A stretch of 64,000 nucleotides of DNA from Rikenellaceae bacterium (GTDB lineage Bacteria; Bacteroidota; Bacteroidia; Bacteroidales; UBA932): positions 228,918-292,917 of the forward strand of contig DPKJ01000003.1 of the NCBI GenBank assembly GCA_003542575.1, given 5' to 3'. Both the position numbers and the translations under genes were made by a program. The notes beneath the pieces are model-generated. The model was not told where the DNA came from and made no database searches. It saw only the letters and a list, made by a program, of their open reading frames with translations. Shown piece by piece: positions 52,583 to 61,877 of the stretch. Each line of letters starts with the position of its first letter. Within the stretch, counting starts at the first letter, position 1.

Positions 52583-53563
52583 ATGAAGAAGAGAATATTA
52601 ATTGTATTTATTTCATTTTCTACTCTTTCCCTTTTTGCAGGTAAAGATAACAGGATTGTTTTTTGCCCTCACTGGATTCCACAGGCTCAATTTGCAGGCT
52701 TTTATGCGGCACTTGACAAAGGATTTTACAGGGATGCAGGATTAGATGTGGAAATAATACACCCCTCTGCCAATGTAGCATCTTTTAAATATCTGGAAAG
52801 CAAAAAAGCGGATATTGTCTCTTCGTTCTTAATGGATGCAATAAAGGTTCGGGCCGGGGGTCTTCCCGTAGTAAATATCTTACAGCTTTCACAACACTCT
52901 GCACTAATGTTTGTAGCCAGAAAAAAGGATGGAATTACCGAGCTTGCCCATCTTGAAGGCAAGAAGATTGGAATCTGGAACAGTGGGTTTGATGATATTC
53001 CTATAGCGCTTATGAAAGAGAAGGGATATAGTTTTGAACTCGTAAGAATTTTAAGCACTATAAATCTGTTCATGACAAAAGGGATTGATGTGTTGGCGGT
53101 TATGTATTATAATGAGTATGACCAAATTATTAACAGCGGTATAAATTATGAGGAACTTAGCACATTCTTTATGTCAGATTATGGATATGATATTCCGGAG
53201 GATGGTCTTTATTGCATGAAACAAGATCTTGAGGAGAGAGAAGAGTACTTCCTTAGATTTACGCAGGCCACCTTAAAAGGATGGGATTATGTCCGGGAAA
53301 ATAAAGATTATGCAATAGACCTGGTAGTCGAATATATGAATAGAGCAAATCTTCCAAGTAATAAGACCCACCAGAGATGGATGCTTGACAAAGTTCTTGA
53401 ACTTTTAAAGCCCGGAGACAAGTCAGTCCAGACAGGGAAACTATTACCCGAAGATTTCTATAAGGCAATAGATATAATCATGACCGGCAACAGTGGAGCA
53501 TTTATTAATGAAAATTTTTCCTTTGAAGAGTTTCACAAGCCATTGGTAAGTCAATTTAAATAA
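52583..53563 (+). CDS. Orphan NMT1/THI5-like substrate-binding protein
   Basis: A 326-residue exported protein with signal peptide (ending SLFAG). The motif HWIPQAQFAGFYAALDKGFY, then GLDVEIIHPSAN and ADIVSSFLMDAI, is typical of NMT1/THI5-like periplasmic binding proteins, which bind pyrimidine-like or aromatic small molecules. No ABC permease or ATPase gene is near. The next gene encodes a membrane SpoIIE phosphatase, so the binding protein may present a ligand to that sensor rather than to a transporter. No lipobox is seen. Confidence 0.85.
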   Translation: MKKRILIVFISFSTLSLFAGKDNRIVFCPHWIPQAQFAGFYAALDKGFYRDAGLDVEIIHPSANVASFKYLESKKADIVSSFLMDAIKVRAGGLPVVNILQLSQHSALMFVARKKDGITELAHLEGKKIGIWNSGFDDIPIALMKEKGYSFELVRILSTINLFMTKGIDVLAVMYYNEYDQIINSGINYEELSTFFMSDYGYDIPEDGLYCMKQDLEEREEYFLRFTQATLKGWDYVRENKDYAIDLVVEYMNRANLPSNKTHQRWMLDKVLELLKPGDKSVQTGKLLPEDFYKAIDIIMTGNSGAFINENFSFEEFHKPLVSQFK

Positions 53564-53572
53564 TCCCTGAAA

Positions 53573-55516
53573 ATGAAAAAAGGCTCACTGTCATATAAAA
53601 TAATAAGCAGAATATTGCTTTTCTGTATTGCGCTGGGTTTTTCAATTTTTTCGCTCTACTACTTTTTTACAAGAGATTCTATTAAAAAATCCACCCGATC
53701 AAATGCAGAATTAACTGCACATAACAGCGTTAGTAAAATAGAAGAGATTATAAAGCAGGCCGAGCAACTGCCTCAAAATCTTGCCTGGATGTTAGAGAGC
53801 AACTCTATTGATTTGAATACTCTTGATAGCTTTCTTATCAAACTGGTTGAGAACAATCCTTCAATTTACGCAAGCGCAATCGCCTATGAACCATTCACAT
53901 TTGACGGCACAAAAAAATACTATTCACCCTATGCATACAAAAGCGGAGGTTCAGTAAAATCCATATATCTTGGATCCGAAGACTATAACTATTTTCTTAT
54001 GGACTGGTATCAGATTCCCTCGATGCTAAAGGAGCCTTACTGGTCCGAGCCATATTATGACGATGGTGGTGGAGATGCACTTCTATCAACATTTTCAGTC
54101 CCATTTTACATTGTTAAAAATAGAGATAGAATATTTGGGGGAATAATTACAGTTGATATTTCGCTTGAATGGCTCACAGACATTGTCAATTCAGTTAATA
54201 TTTTAGAGACAGGATACGCTTTTCTGATTTCAAGAAACGGAGTTTTCGTTACTCACCCTAACCATTCATTCATTATGAATGAATCAATTTTCACGATAGC
54301 CAAGGAGAAACAATTACCCCAATTAAGAGAAATCGGAAGAGATATGATCGCAGGTAAAAGCGATCTTATTAAAACCGTTTTAGATGATTATGAACAGGTT
54401 TGGGTTTATCACACGCAGCTCCCATCAACAAAGTGGGCACTTGGTGTGGTATACCCACACAAAGAGATGTACTCCTCGCTATATAGATTAAATCTGTTGA
54501 TTCTATTACTTGGAGCAGCAGGTCTGACAATTCTGATAAGTTTTACAATTAGGATAATAAACAGACAGGTTGATCCTCTTACAAAATTCGCTAAATCGGC
54601 CAGGCTGATAGCAGAAGGAAATTTTGAAACAGAACTGCCTTCCTTACTAACCAGTCTGGAGATTAAAGAGCTTCACGACTCATTTGAATATCTCAAAAAA
54701 GAGTTAACACGGTATATAGCAGATCTTCAAGAGACTACTTCAGCAAAAGAGAAGATAGAGAGTGAACTTCGCATTGCCAAGGAGATTCAGATGGGAATGA
54801 TTCCAAACATCTTTCCACCATTCCCGGACCTTAAAGAATTTGATCTTTATGCGTCACTTGAATCTGCAAAGGAGGTGGGTGGTGATCTTTATGATTTTTT
54901 TATGCTTGACAAACAGCACCTGTGTTTTGCAATAGGAGATGTCTCGGGCAAAGGTGTTCCGGCCTCATTATTTATGGCTGTAACAAGAACCCTATTAAGA
55001 TCTGTAGCAAACATGCAAATAGAGGCCAATGAGATAATCTCATCAATAAACAGAACGCTTTCGATCAGTAATGATTCCAGTATGTTTGTAACCTTCTTTA
55101 TAGGGATTTTAAATATTAACAATGGTCGTCTCAAGTATTGCAATGCCGGACACAACCCTCCTGTAATCATTAAATCTTCTGATCAGATAAACTTCTTTGG
55201 AGCAGCCAAAGCCATTCCATTGGGACTTTTTGAAGATATTATCTACAAGCAGGAAGAGATTATTTTAAATCCCGGAGATCAGATATTTCTGTATACAGAT
55301 GGTCTAACAGAAGCTGAGAACAGTAATCAGGAGTTGTTCGGAGAGAAGGCATTACTTGAAATTCTGAGAAACGGCAGAAACTGTGACCCTAAAACTCTCA
55401 TAAAAAAGGTACTTGAAGGGGTATCAACTCATGTAGATGGACATACTCAATCAGACGACCTTACAACAATGTGCATTATTTATTACGGGAAAGGCAATCA
55501 TGGAAATAGAGATTAA
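53573..55516 (+). CDS. Cache-HAMP-SpoIIE serine phosphatase
   Basis: A 647-residue membrane phosphatase. Helices at about 13-32 and 303-324 enclose a dCache-like sensor (with YYSPYAYKSGG, WSEPYYDDGGGD, TVDISLEWL). A HAMP segment (330-380) and a coiled linker with SELRIAKEIQMGMIP follow, then a PP2C/SpoIIE domain with GGDLYDFF, IGDVSGKGVPAS and FLYTDGLTEAEN. Enzymes like this dephosphorylate STAS antagonists in partner-switching pathways. It is 9 bp after the binding-protein gene, and its 3' end overlaps the kinase gene by 17 nt. Confidence 0.92.
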   Translation: MKKGSLSYKIISRILLFCIALGFSIFSLYYFFTRDSIKKSTRSNAELTAHNSVSKIEEIIKQAEQLPQNLAWMLESNSIDLNTLDSFLIKLVENNPSIYASAIAYEPFTFDGTKKYYSPYAYKSGGSVKSIYLGSEDYNYFLMDWYQIPSMLKEPYWSEPYYDDGGGDALLSTFSVPFYIVKNRDRIFGGIITVDISLEWLTDIVNSVNILETGYAFLISRNGVFVTHPNHSFIMNESIFTIAKEKQLPQLREIGRDMIAGKSDLIKTVLDDYEQVWVYHTQLPSTKWALGVVYPHKEMYSSLYRLNLLILLLGAAGLTILISFTIRIINRQVDPLTKFAKSARLIAEGNFETELPSLLTSLEIKELHDSFEYLKKELTRYIADLQETTSAKEKIESELRIAKEIQMGMIPNIFPPFPDLKEFDLYASLESAKEVGGDLYDFFMLDKQHLCFAIGDVSGKGVPASLFMAVTRTLLRSVANMQIEANEIISSINRTLSISNDSSMFVTFFIGILNINNGRLKYCNAGHNPPVIIKSSDQINFFGAAKAIPLGLFEDIIYKQEEIILNPGDQIFLYTDGLTEAENSNQELFGEKALLEILRNGRNCDPKTLIKKVLEGVSTHVDGHTQSDDLTTMCIIYYGKGNHGNRD

Positions 55517-55907
55517 ATTGGAAAACAGAGTTGCCGAATTGGAAAGGCTGGCCTCTATCTTAAATGATATTGGTAGAGAATGGGCACTCACTCCATTATT
55601 TGTCAATCAGCTAAATCTTGTTTTGGAAGAGGCTGTGACAAATATTATGTTTTATTCCTACAGCGATAGCTCATTACATTGTATCACTATAAACATAATA
55701 AATCACAACGACACAATAGAAATTTGTATCTGTGATGATGGAAAACCATATAATCCAACAAAAAAAATTGATCCTGATATTACTCTAGATGCCGAAAAAA
55801 GAGAGGTAGGCGGATTGGGAATCTTTATAATAAAAAAAATTATGGATAGGGTTACCTATACATATGAAAACAATCAAAACAAACTTACTTTAATTAAGAG
55901 AAAATAA
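55500..55907 (+). CDS. RsbW-like anti-sigma/serine kinase
   Basis: I chose the ATG at 55500 (135 residues), which overlaps the phosphatase gene by 17 nt; an in-frame upstream start at 55437 has no support. The GHKL ATPase motifs are LVLEEAVTNIMFYSY (N box), ICDDGKPYNP (G1) and VGGLGIFIIKKIMDRV (G2). RsbW/SpoIIAB proteins phosphorylate a STAS antagonist and hold a sigma factor or other target. The antagonist gene is 20 bp downstream. The final target is not encoded in this window. Confidence 0.88.
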   Translation: MEIEIKLENRVAELERLASILNDIGREWALTPLFVNQLNLVLEEAVTNIMFYSYSDSSLHCITINIINHNDTIEICICDDGKPYNPTKKIDPDITLDAEKREVGGLGIFIIKKIMDRVTYTYENNQNKLTLIKRK

Positions 55908-55927
55908 ATAAAATAAGTACTGTATAC

Positions 55928-56230
55928 ATGAATATATTATCTGATAGAAACGGAAGCGAAATAAACATTATAATTGAAGGTAGAATAGACACTACAAATT
56001 TCAATGAATTTGAGGCTCTTATAGAAGATTTATTAAAAGATAAAACTTCAAAGATCACACTGGACTGTAGTAAACTGAATTATATTAGTAGCTCAGGACT
56101 GAGAATTTTTCTAATAATGCAGAAAAAGATGATGTCTACTAAAGGTGTGCTAATTCTTAAAAATATGCAACCCTCTATAAAAGAGGTGTTTGACATATCC
56201 GGATTTAGTACAATTTTTAATATCGAATAG
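55928..56230 (+). CDS. STAS-domain anti-anti-sigma factor
   Basis: A 100-residue STAS protein with the core LDCSKLNYISSSGLRIFL. Ser56, just before Gly, aligns with the phosphorylated Ser of SpoIIAA. It should be phosphorylated by the preceding kinase and dephosphorylated by the SpoIIE-type enzyme. It is the last gene of the seven-gene run and meets the convergent pantothenate kinase gene 7 bp on, with no visible terminator. Confidence 0.92.
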   Translation: MNILSDRNGSEINIIIEGRIDTTNFNEFEALIEDLLKDKTSKITLDCSKLNYISSSGLRIFLIMQKKMMSTKGVLILKNMQPSIKEVFDISGFSTIFNIE

Positions 56231-56237
56231 TGAAAAA

Positions 56238-57047
56238 TTACTGCTCAGAGAGAGCAGCCCCTATTGCAGTAGCGAATTCAGCGTCTGGAGGAAATTCGAA
56301 ACCTATATTGTATAGCTGCGAAATCTCTTCAAGTATTTTTCTGCCAATTATATTTTTGCTGCCGTTGCCGGTTATTAAAACGGAATCGTTGTTTCTGCTT
56401 CTAGCCGCAAATACAGAAATGACACCAATAACCTGATATACAAGATTTATTATACCAAGGGCTATATCCTCCTTGTTGGCTGTTTCAAGCATCTTCCCAA
56501 AATTGGATGCTGTAGATTTATTGTTAAGAAAACTGATTCCGGAATCGGATATATCTTCTATTAAAAGATCTACTTTGCTCAGATCTCCCAAATCTGCCAG
56601 TCTGAGTATATTTTCGAATGTTGTGGAGTGAATAAGCTCTTTTGAAAGGCCTATAATGGTGCCTCCACCAATTCCTGTCCCTCCCAGGTGGGTTATCTTA
56701 TCTTTGGTTGCCTCAATTATTGATGTACCTGTGCCAATGTTGGATATAATTACATTCTCTTTCTTTGAGAGGAACATACCTCCCAGGCCGATTGCGGTAA
56801 TCTCATCGATTTTATGAGTCTCTATCCCAAAAATTTCGTTGTTTATGTTAACTGCCCCGGCCCCTGTAATTATTATTTTCTTAACAGAAGATATATTCAG
56901 GTTACTCTCGATAATCAATTTTCCCAATGCCCCGGTTGCAGAGGTAACAGCATCAAAAGCCTTTGTTTTGACTGTTTTAATAATCTTCCCGTTTTGAACC
57001 GCCACAGCTTTGGTTGTGGTACTTCCAATATCAATCCCTATTATCAT
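56238..57047 (-). CDS. coaW: Type II pantothenate kinase
   Basis: 269 residues from the ATG at 57047 (the ORF extends upstream to a TTG at 57071). An actin-like ATPase with phosphate-1 motif IIGIDIGSTTTKAVAV, then ITGAGAVNINNEIFG, ISNIGTGTSIIEA and the GGTGIGGGTIIGLS loop that marks type II pantothenate kinases. It phosphorylates pantothenate, the first step of coenzyme A synthesis. A BadF/BadG-type ATPase is the alternative, but the GGTGIGGGT loop favours PanK. Near the MscS gene (30 bp), probably one transcript. Confidence 0.85.
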   Translation of the reverse strand: MIIGIDIGSTTTKAVAVQNGKIIKTVKTKAFDAVTSATGALGKLIIESNLNISSVKKIIITGAGAVNINNEIFGIETHKIDEITAIGLGGMFLSKKENVIISNIGTGTSIIEATKDKITHLGGTGIGGGTIIGLSKELIHSTTFENILRLADLGDLSKVDLLIEDISDSGISFLNNKSTASNFGKMLETANKEDIALGIINLVYQVIGVISVFAARSRNNDSVLITGNGSKNIIGRKILEEISQLYNIGFEFPPDAEFATAIGAALSEQ

Positions 57048-57077
57048 TCTGTCTGTATTAAAGGTTGGCAAATATAA

Positions 57078-57944
57078 TTAATCTTTGGGATTAGATTTAA
57101 TATGCACATCTCTCTGAGGAAACGGAATTTCAATACCATGTTCTTTAAATGCCTTAAATACTGCATAGTACAATTCGCTTTTAAGAGTACTCGGCTTATC
57201 TGAATATTCAGAAGTCCATACCAGCATATTAAAATTAAGGCTGCTATCCCCAAATTCATCAAATCTAACATAAGGAGGTGGCTCCTGGAGCACACCTGGA
57301 TTTGCCTTTGCAACAGACAATAAAATTTTTCTTACTCTCTCCGGGTCCTCTTTGTATGAGACTCCTAAGGGAAAGTGAATTCTTACATTTTTATTGTTGT
57401 GACTCCAGTTCACAACCTGTTTGTTAATAAGGTCTGAATTTGGAACAATAACGGCAATATTGTCATTTGTAAGAATAGTAGTAGCTCTTGCAGAGATATT
57501 TACGATATTTCCAGTAAGACCATCAACCTCTACCCTGTCACCAACTTTTACAGGCCTCTCAAAAAGTATTATAATACCGCTGATAAAGTTATTGGTAACA
57601 TGCTGCAGGCCAAATCCTATACCAACACCCAATGCCCCTACCAGTATCCCCAATGCACTCAGATCAATTCCACTCGTCTGGAAGATTATTATCACCCCGA
57701 TAATTAATAACAGATATCTGACAATAGTTGCAATTGATTGCCCCACTCCCACATCAATACTATACCTTGGAAATACCTTATAAGCAAGTACCCTCCTAAT
57801 CTTTCCCGATAGATAGAAAAGCAGAAAAAAGGAGAAAATGAGCATTATGATTGTTTTAATCATAAATGCATTATCGCCTAGTTTAAAAAGTTCAATGCTC
57901 CATGTTGTCCTTAACCATTCAAGCACCTTTTCGTAACTGTTCAT
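57078..57944 (-). CDS. Small-conductance mechanosensitive channel (MscS)
   Basis: A 288-residue MscS-type channel with three membrane helices (about 28-46, 68-88, 92-118). The pore helix is Gly/Ala-rich (LGILVGALGVGIGFGLQHV), followed by the beta domain start FERPVKVGDRVEVDG and VPNSDLINKQVVNW. The C-terminal alpha/beta domain is intact (RFDEFGDSSLNFNML). It opens under membrane tension to release solutes during osmotic downshock. Inner membrane, heptamer by family. Confidence 0.94.
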   Translation of the reverse strand: MNSYEKVLEWLRTTWSIELFKLGDNAFMIKTIIMLIFSFFLLFYLSGKIRRVLAYKVFPRYSIDVGVGQSIATIVRYLLLIIGVIIIFQTSGIDLSALGILVGALGVGIGFGLQHVTNNFISGIIILFERPVKVGDRVEVDGLTGNIVNISARATTILTNDNIAVIVPNSDLINKQVVNWSHNNKNVRIHFPLGVSYKEDPERVRKILLSVAKANPGVLQEPPPYVRFDEFGDSSLNFNMLVWTSEYSDKPSTLKSELYYAVFKAFKEHGIEIPFPQRDVHIKSNPKD

Positions 57945-58015
57945 CGTATTAATATTTAATCCCCATCAGATATGTTGGGAGATAAAGTTAGTAAAAATAC
58001 CCGCAAAAGATGGTA

Positions 58016-59539
58016 TTACCTTCTGGAAACTTTGTACAAATCGGTCCGTCTGTCCTTCAGATTTCTTACGCTACCAAAGTTGTGTAACTCGGTGAGTAAA
58101 TCCAGATCTACGTCTGCTATCAGAATCATCTCTGTATTTGGAGTTGCCTCAGATTTAATGCCATTAACAGGAAACGGGAAATCACAAGGTGTAAAGACCA
58201 TCGACTGAGAGTATTGAATGTCCATATTCTGAACTTTTGGCAGGTTGCCAACGCTTCCTGTAATTGCCACAAAACACTCATTCTCAATAGCTCTTGATTG
58301 AGCACAATATCTGACACGAGCAAACGCATTTTGAGTATCTGTAAGGAATGGGACAAAGAGAATGTCCATTCCATCGTCAGCAAGTAATCTGCTCAATTCG
58401 GGGAACTCAACATCATAGCAGATCAATATCCCGATTTTTCCGCAATCTGTATCAAACACCTTAATCTCGTTTCCACCTTTCAATCCCCAAACTCTATCTT
58501 CGTCAGGTGTTACATGAATTTTTTCGTATCGCTCTACAGAACCATCCCTTTTACACAAATATCCTGTATTGTGAAGATTTCCGTCAATGATTTCCGGCAT
58601 ACTGCCGGTTATAATATTAATATTATAAGAAACTGAGAGTTTTGAAAATTCTGCAACAATGGTTTTTGTGTAATCCGCTAGTTTACGTATAGCCTCAGGC
58701 TCGCTTAGCTTATTATATTTTGCCATTAAGGGAGCGTTGAAAAATTCAGGAAAAAGGGCAAAATCGCTTTTATATCCACTGAGGGCGTCAATAAAAAATT
58801 CTGCCTGCTCCATTAACTCCTCTGTATTATTGTAAGGACGCATCTGCCACTGGACCAAACCCAGTCGAACAACCTTTTTGTTAATCTGCGTTTTAATGGA
58901 TTTCATCTCATAATAGATGTTATCCCAACGCAGAAGAACTGCAAACTCTTTAGATAATTCGTCCCCTTCAAGATATGCCTTAAGAATTCTCACAGGATAA
59001 AAATCGTTGGAGAGTTGAAAATTAAGAACCGGATCGTCAATCTCCTTTGATTTTATCTTTTCAATATATTGTTTTGGTGTTAAAGAGTCGGCATACTTAT
59101 GATAGTTGGGAATTCTGCCCCCAAATACGATGCCTTTGAGATTCATCTTCTCACACAACTCTTTTCTAAAATCGTACATCCGTCTGCCAAGACGCATACC
59201 TCTGAATTCTGGCTTTATAAATATATCAACCCCATAAAGCATATCGCCTTTTTTGCTGTGAGTGTCAAAGGTGTAATTACCTGTTATCTCTCTGTATGTG
59301 TGCGGAAATTCTACCTTCTGCTGATCTACAATTATAGAAAGCGCGCACCCGGCAATTTGTCCGTTAACTTTTACAACGATCTGCCCCTTGGGGAAAATCT
59401 CCAGCAGCTTGCTGATATGATGCTCTTTCCAGTACGATGCAGGCATATGCTGATATGATTCAATCATTGCCTGTTTCAACTCCTGATAGTCGTCGATTGT
59501 AAGATATAGTATCTCTATATTAATGTTTTGCTGTTCCAT
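58016..59539 (-). CDS. GNAT acetyltransferase-nitrilase fusion
   Basis: A 507-residue two-domain protein. The N-terminal GNAT domain (about 1-215) has the acetyl-CoA loop FRGMRLGRRMYDFR. The C-terminal carbon-nitrogen hydrolase domain (from RLGLVQWQMRP, about 225-507) has the Glu-Lys-Cys triad in LFPEFFNAP, YEKIHVTPDE and GILICYDVEFPEL. The fusion is known as a family across bacteria; its substrate is unsettled. Complete length and all catalytic residues are present. It is divergent from the acyl ligase gene. Confidence 0.92.
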   Translation of the reverse strand: MEQQNINIEILYLTIDDYQELKQAMIESYQHMPASYWKEHHISKLLEIFPKGQIVVKVNGQIAGCALSIIVDQQKVEFPHTYREITGNYTFDTHSKKGDMLYGVDIFIKPEFRGMRLGRRMYDFRKELCEKMNLKGIVFGGRIPNYHKYADSLTPKQYIEKIKSKEIDDPVLNFQLSNDFYPVRILKAYLEGDELSKEFAVLLRWDNIYYEMKSIKTQINKKVVRLGLVQWQMRPYNNTEELMEQAEFFIDALSGYKSDFALFPEFFNAPLMAKYNKLSEPEAIRKLADYTKTIVAEFSKLSVSYNINIITGSMPEIIDGNLHNTGYLCKRDGSVERYEKIHVTPDEDRVWGLKGGNEIKVFDTDCGKIGILICYDVEFPELSRLLADDGMDILFVPFLTDTQNAFARVRYCAQSRAIENECFVAITGSVGNLPKVQNMDIQYSQSMVFTPCDFPFPVNGIKSEATPNTEMILIADVDLDLLTELHNFGSVRNLKDRRTDLYKVSRR

Positions 59540-59545
59540 ACTGAA

Positions 59546-59592
59546 GATATTGAATTATGATGTTAGATTGATATTAAATTATGATGTTAGAT
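59546..59592. repeat. Two tandem copies of a 24-bp unit
   Basis: GATATTGAATTATGATGTTAGATT (positions 59546-59569) is followed by a copy starting at 59570 with one change (G to A) and lacking the last base. It lies 7 bp upstream of the GNAT-nitrilase start, in the 271-bp divergent gap. It may be a binding site or a replication-slippage product. Confidence 0.7.
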
Positions 59593-59810
59593 ATCATAAA
59601 GAAACAAATTTAGTCATAATAATTCATAAGCCCATTATACCTCCTGGCTCTTTTTTACACTATTACACACTCAAAGCCTACCATGTATTTGTTATTGTAT
59701 ATATAAAAGGCCATAACAACACGGCCATATTTACACTCATATTGGGTAAATTCAAATTTATTGTTATATTAGCCGCCGATTAAAAAAAGAAATAACTAAA
59801 ATTAACCGCT

Positions 59811-61346
59811 ATGTTATTACACCAGCAATTTGTACGGAATGCAAAAAAGTATGCCGATAAGTTAGCAATCATTGACAAAACAACAGATAAAAGAGTAACA
59901 TACTCAAGAGCACTAATAGGCGCTCTTATTCTGAGTAAAAAATTTAAGAAATATGATGAGGGTTTTATTGGAATCATGATACCAACCTCAGCCGGTTGTG
60001 CTCTTGCTACAGTAGGAGCTCTTATGTGCGGGAGAATTCCTGTTATGATTAATTACTCAACAGGTGCAGAGACAAACGCAAAATATGCTCAGAGCAAATG
60101 TGGGTTTAAAACAATTATTACTTCAAAAGCCCTCCTGGAAAAGATTAAATGTCCGGCAATTGATGGGATGGTTATGATAGAAGATATTATGGCCGGAGTC
60201 ACTTCAGGCGATAAAATCGGAGCTGCTCTGCAAAGCAAACTTCCTGCCGGAATCTTGTTAAATACCATTCACAAGGGTGATGAAAATGATACAGCTGCAA
60301 TTCTCTTTACAAGCGGTAGTGAAAAGGATCCAAAAGCTGTTCAGCTTACACACAAAAACATTGCTTCAAATATCTCAAACTTTGGAAGCTATGTAAATGT
60401 AAGTGAAAATGATGTTTTACTTGCAAATCTGGTTTTTTTCCATGTCTTCGGACTAACCGTAAATCTTTGGGTATCTTTGTATTATGGAATGACAATGGTT
60501 TCATATGCAAACCCACTTGATTTTCAAACCGTATGCACAATAGCAAGAGATGAAAAACCAACAATTATGGTTGGAACACCAAGCTTCTTCTGGGGTTATT
60601 TGCATAAATCTGAACCGGGTGATTTCAAGTCATTGAGAATTATGGTATCGGGTGCGGACAAATGTCCTGATGCTCTTAGAGAGGGCTTTATGCAGAAACA
60701 TGGTGTAACACTTCTTGAGGGTTACGGTGCTACTGAAACCGCCCCTGTGATCTCAGTAAACTCATTTGAATACAACAGGCCTGGCAGTACAGGCAGAGTT
60801 ATACCGGGAGTTGAAGTGCGTGTTGAAAACTTTGAAACCGGGCAAGAGTGTAAACTCGGCGAGGTTGGGAAAATTCTGGTAAAAGGAGACTCTGTTATGA
60901 AAGGTTATTTTAACGACCCCGAATTAACAGCCGAAGCTCTGCAAGGTGGTTGGTACAATACAGGAGATATGGGCTATTTTGATGCAGATAAATACCTTTG
61001 GCATGCAGGTCGCTTTAAGCGTTTTGTAAAAATTGGCGGTGAGATGGTCTCTCTGGTGAAGGTTGAAAACACATTAGAAAAGCATCTTCCTATGGGAGTT
61101 TCATGTTGCGTTGTAGATGTGTCTGATGAAATCAGAGGATCTTCGATAATTGCAACCGTAACAATTGAGGTAAACAAATCAGAGATGCTTAAAAAGATGG
61201 GCGATGACCTTCCAAATATTGCTCTCCCGAAACAGTTTCTGGTAATAAAGGAACTCCCAATGATGAGTTCAGGGAAAATTGACTTTAGAACTGTTACCAA
61301 AATTGTTCAAGATATGCTGAACGAACCGGCAATTTCTGAAATTTAA
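59811..61346 (+). CDS. AMP-forming acyl-CoA/ACP ligase
   Basis: A 511-residue member of the AMP-binding superfamily. Core motifs are LFTSGSEKDPKAVQLTHKN (A3), GYGATETAPVISVN (A5), WYNTGDMGYFDADKYLWHAGR (A7-A8) and MSSGKIDFRT (A10, catalytic Lys). Sequence resembles the acyltransferase-ligase Aas and acyl-ACP synthetase types rather than acetyl-CoA synthetases. It probably activates fatty acids with ATP, for recycling into phospholipid. A terminator follows. The exact acyl chain is not predictable. Confidence 0.88.
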   Translation: MLLHQQFVRNAKKYADKLAIIDKTTDKRVTYSRALIGALILSKKFKKYDEGFIGIMIPTSAGCALATVGALMCGRIPVMINYSTGAETNAKYAQSKCGFKTIITSKALLEKIKCPAIDGMVMIEDIMAGVTSGDKIGAALQSKLPAGILLNTIHKGDENDTAAILFTSGSEKDPKAVQLTHKNIASNISNFGSYVNVSENDVLLANLVFFHVFGLTVNLWVSLYYGMTMVSYANPLDFQTVCTIARDEKPTIMVGTPSFFWGYLHKSEPGDFKSLRIMVSGADKCPDALREGFMQKHGVTLLEGYGATETAPVISVNSFEYNRPGSTGRVIPGVEVRVENFETGQECKLGEVGKILVKGDSVMKGYFNDPELTAEALQGGWYNTGDMGYFDADKYLWHAGRFKRFVKIGGEMVSLVKVENTLEKHLPMGVSCCVVDVSDEIRGSSIIATVTIEVNKSEMLKKMGDDLPNIALPKQFLVIKELPMMSSGKIDFRTVTKIVQDMLNEPAISEI

Positions 61347-61877
61347 AAAAACTGTCTGTTTTTTTAAACACTTAAAAGAGGGTGACAAAAAAGTTCACCC
61401 TCTTTTTGTATTAATAATATGTAAGTGATGCATTTTTTGCTGTTTTTTTGGTTTCAAATCGTATAATTTTACAATTTTCACATAAAAATTACAATAATGT
61501 AATTCTGAATATCAATTCTTTTTGAAAAGCACAGCCCAATTAACTTATAAAACATTTGCAGTGTAAAAAAAAATTGCTTACATTGTGTTAAGGTTTTAAC
61601 GTTTGATATGACAGATAATTTCAATTTCTGTAGCAAATAATCAGAAGACAATCAAAGTCACAATATAATTTAGCCCCCCCTGACCCCCAATTACGTTTCG
61701 TTACTTTTCATTTAGGCAGAATAGCGGAGAGTGGAATCTTTAGCAGTTTAAACATAAACTGTACTGGTAATGCTTAGCATTGCTTCGTGCTTGTTTGTAT
61801 CCTGTTCCGTAACTACACAAAAATTAAACATACACTTTAACTAATTTTTCTGTTTTACTTAACTAAATTAAAAAACT
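61347..61877 (+). other. Long gene-free region upstream of a SusC-type gene
   Basis: This 531-bp region has no credible ORF. After the terminator it is AT-rich, then has a C-tract pair CCCCCCCTGACCCCC at 61674-61688 and a small palindrome AATGC-TTA-GCATT at 61769-61781. No TAnnTTTG box with good spacing was found, so the promoter of the SusC-type gene is not located. A long regulated leader or a small RNA is possible. Confidence 0.4.
61374..61407 (+). terminator. Terminator after the acyl ligase gene
   Basis: A 12-bp perfect stem (AAAAGAGGGTGA / TCACCCTCTTTT) with a 9-nt loop and a following T, 27 nt after the stop codon. It shares the AAAAGAGG style with the terminators at 19.9 and 20.1 kb. 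Confidence 0.9.

Noticed and set aside
59523..59783. 86-residue ORF in the divergent gap before the acyl ligase gene
   Set aside because: It overlaps the tandem repeat and the start of the GNAT-nitrilase gene and shows no domain-like pattern.
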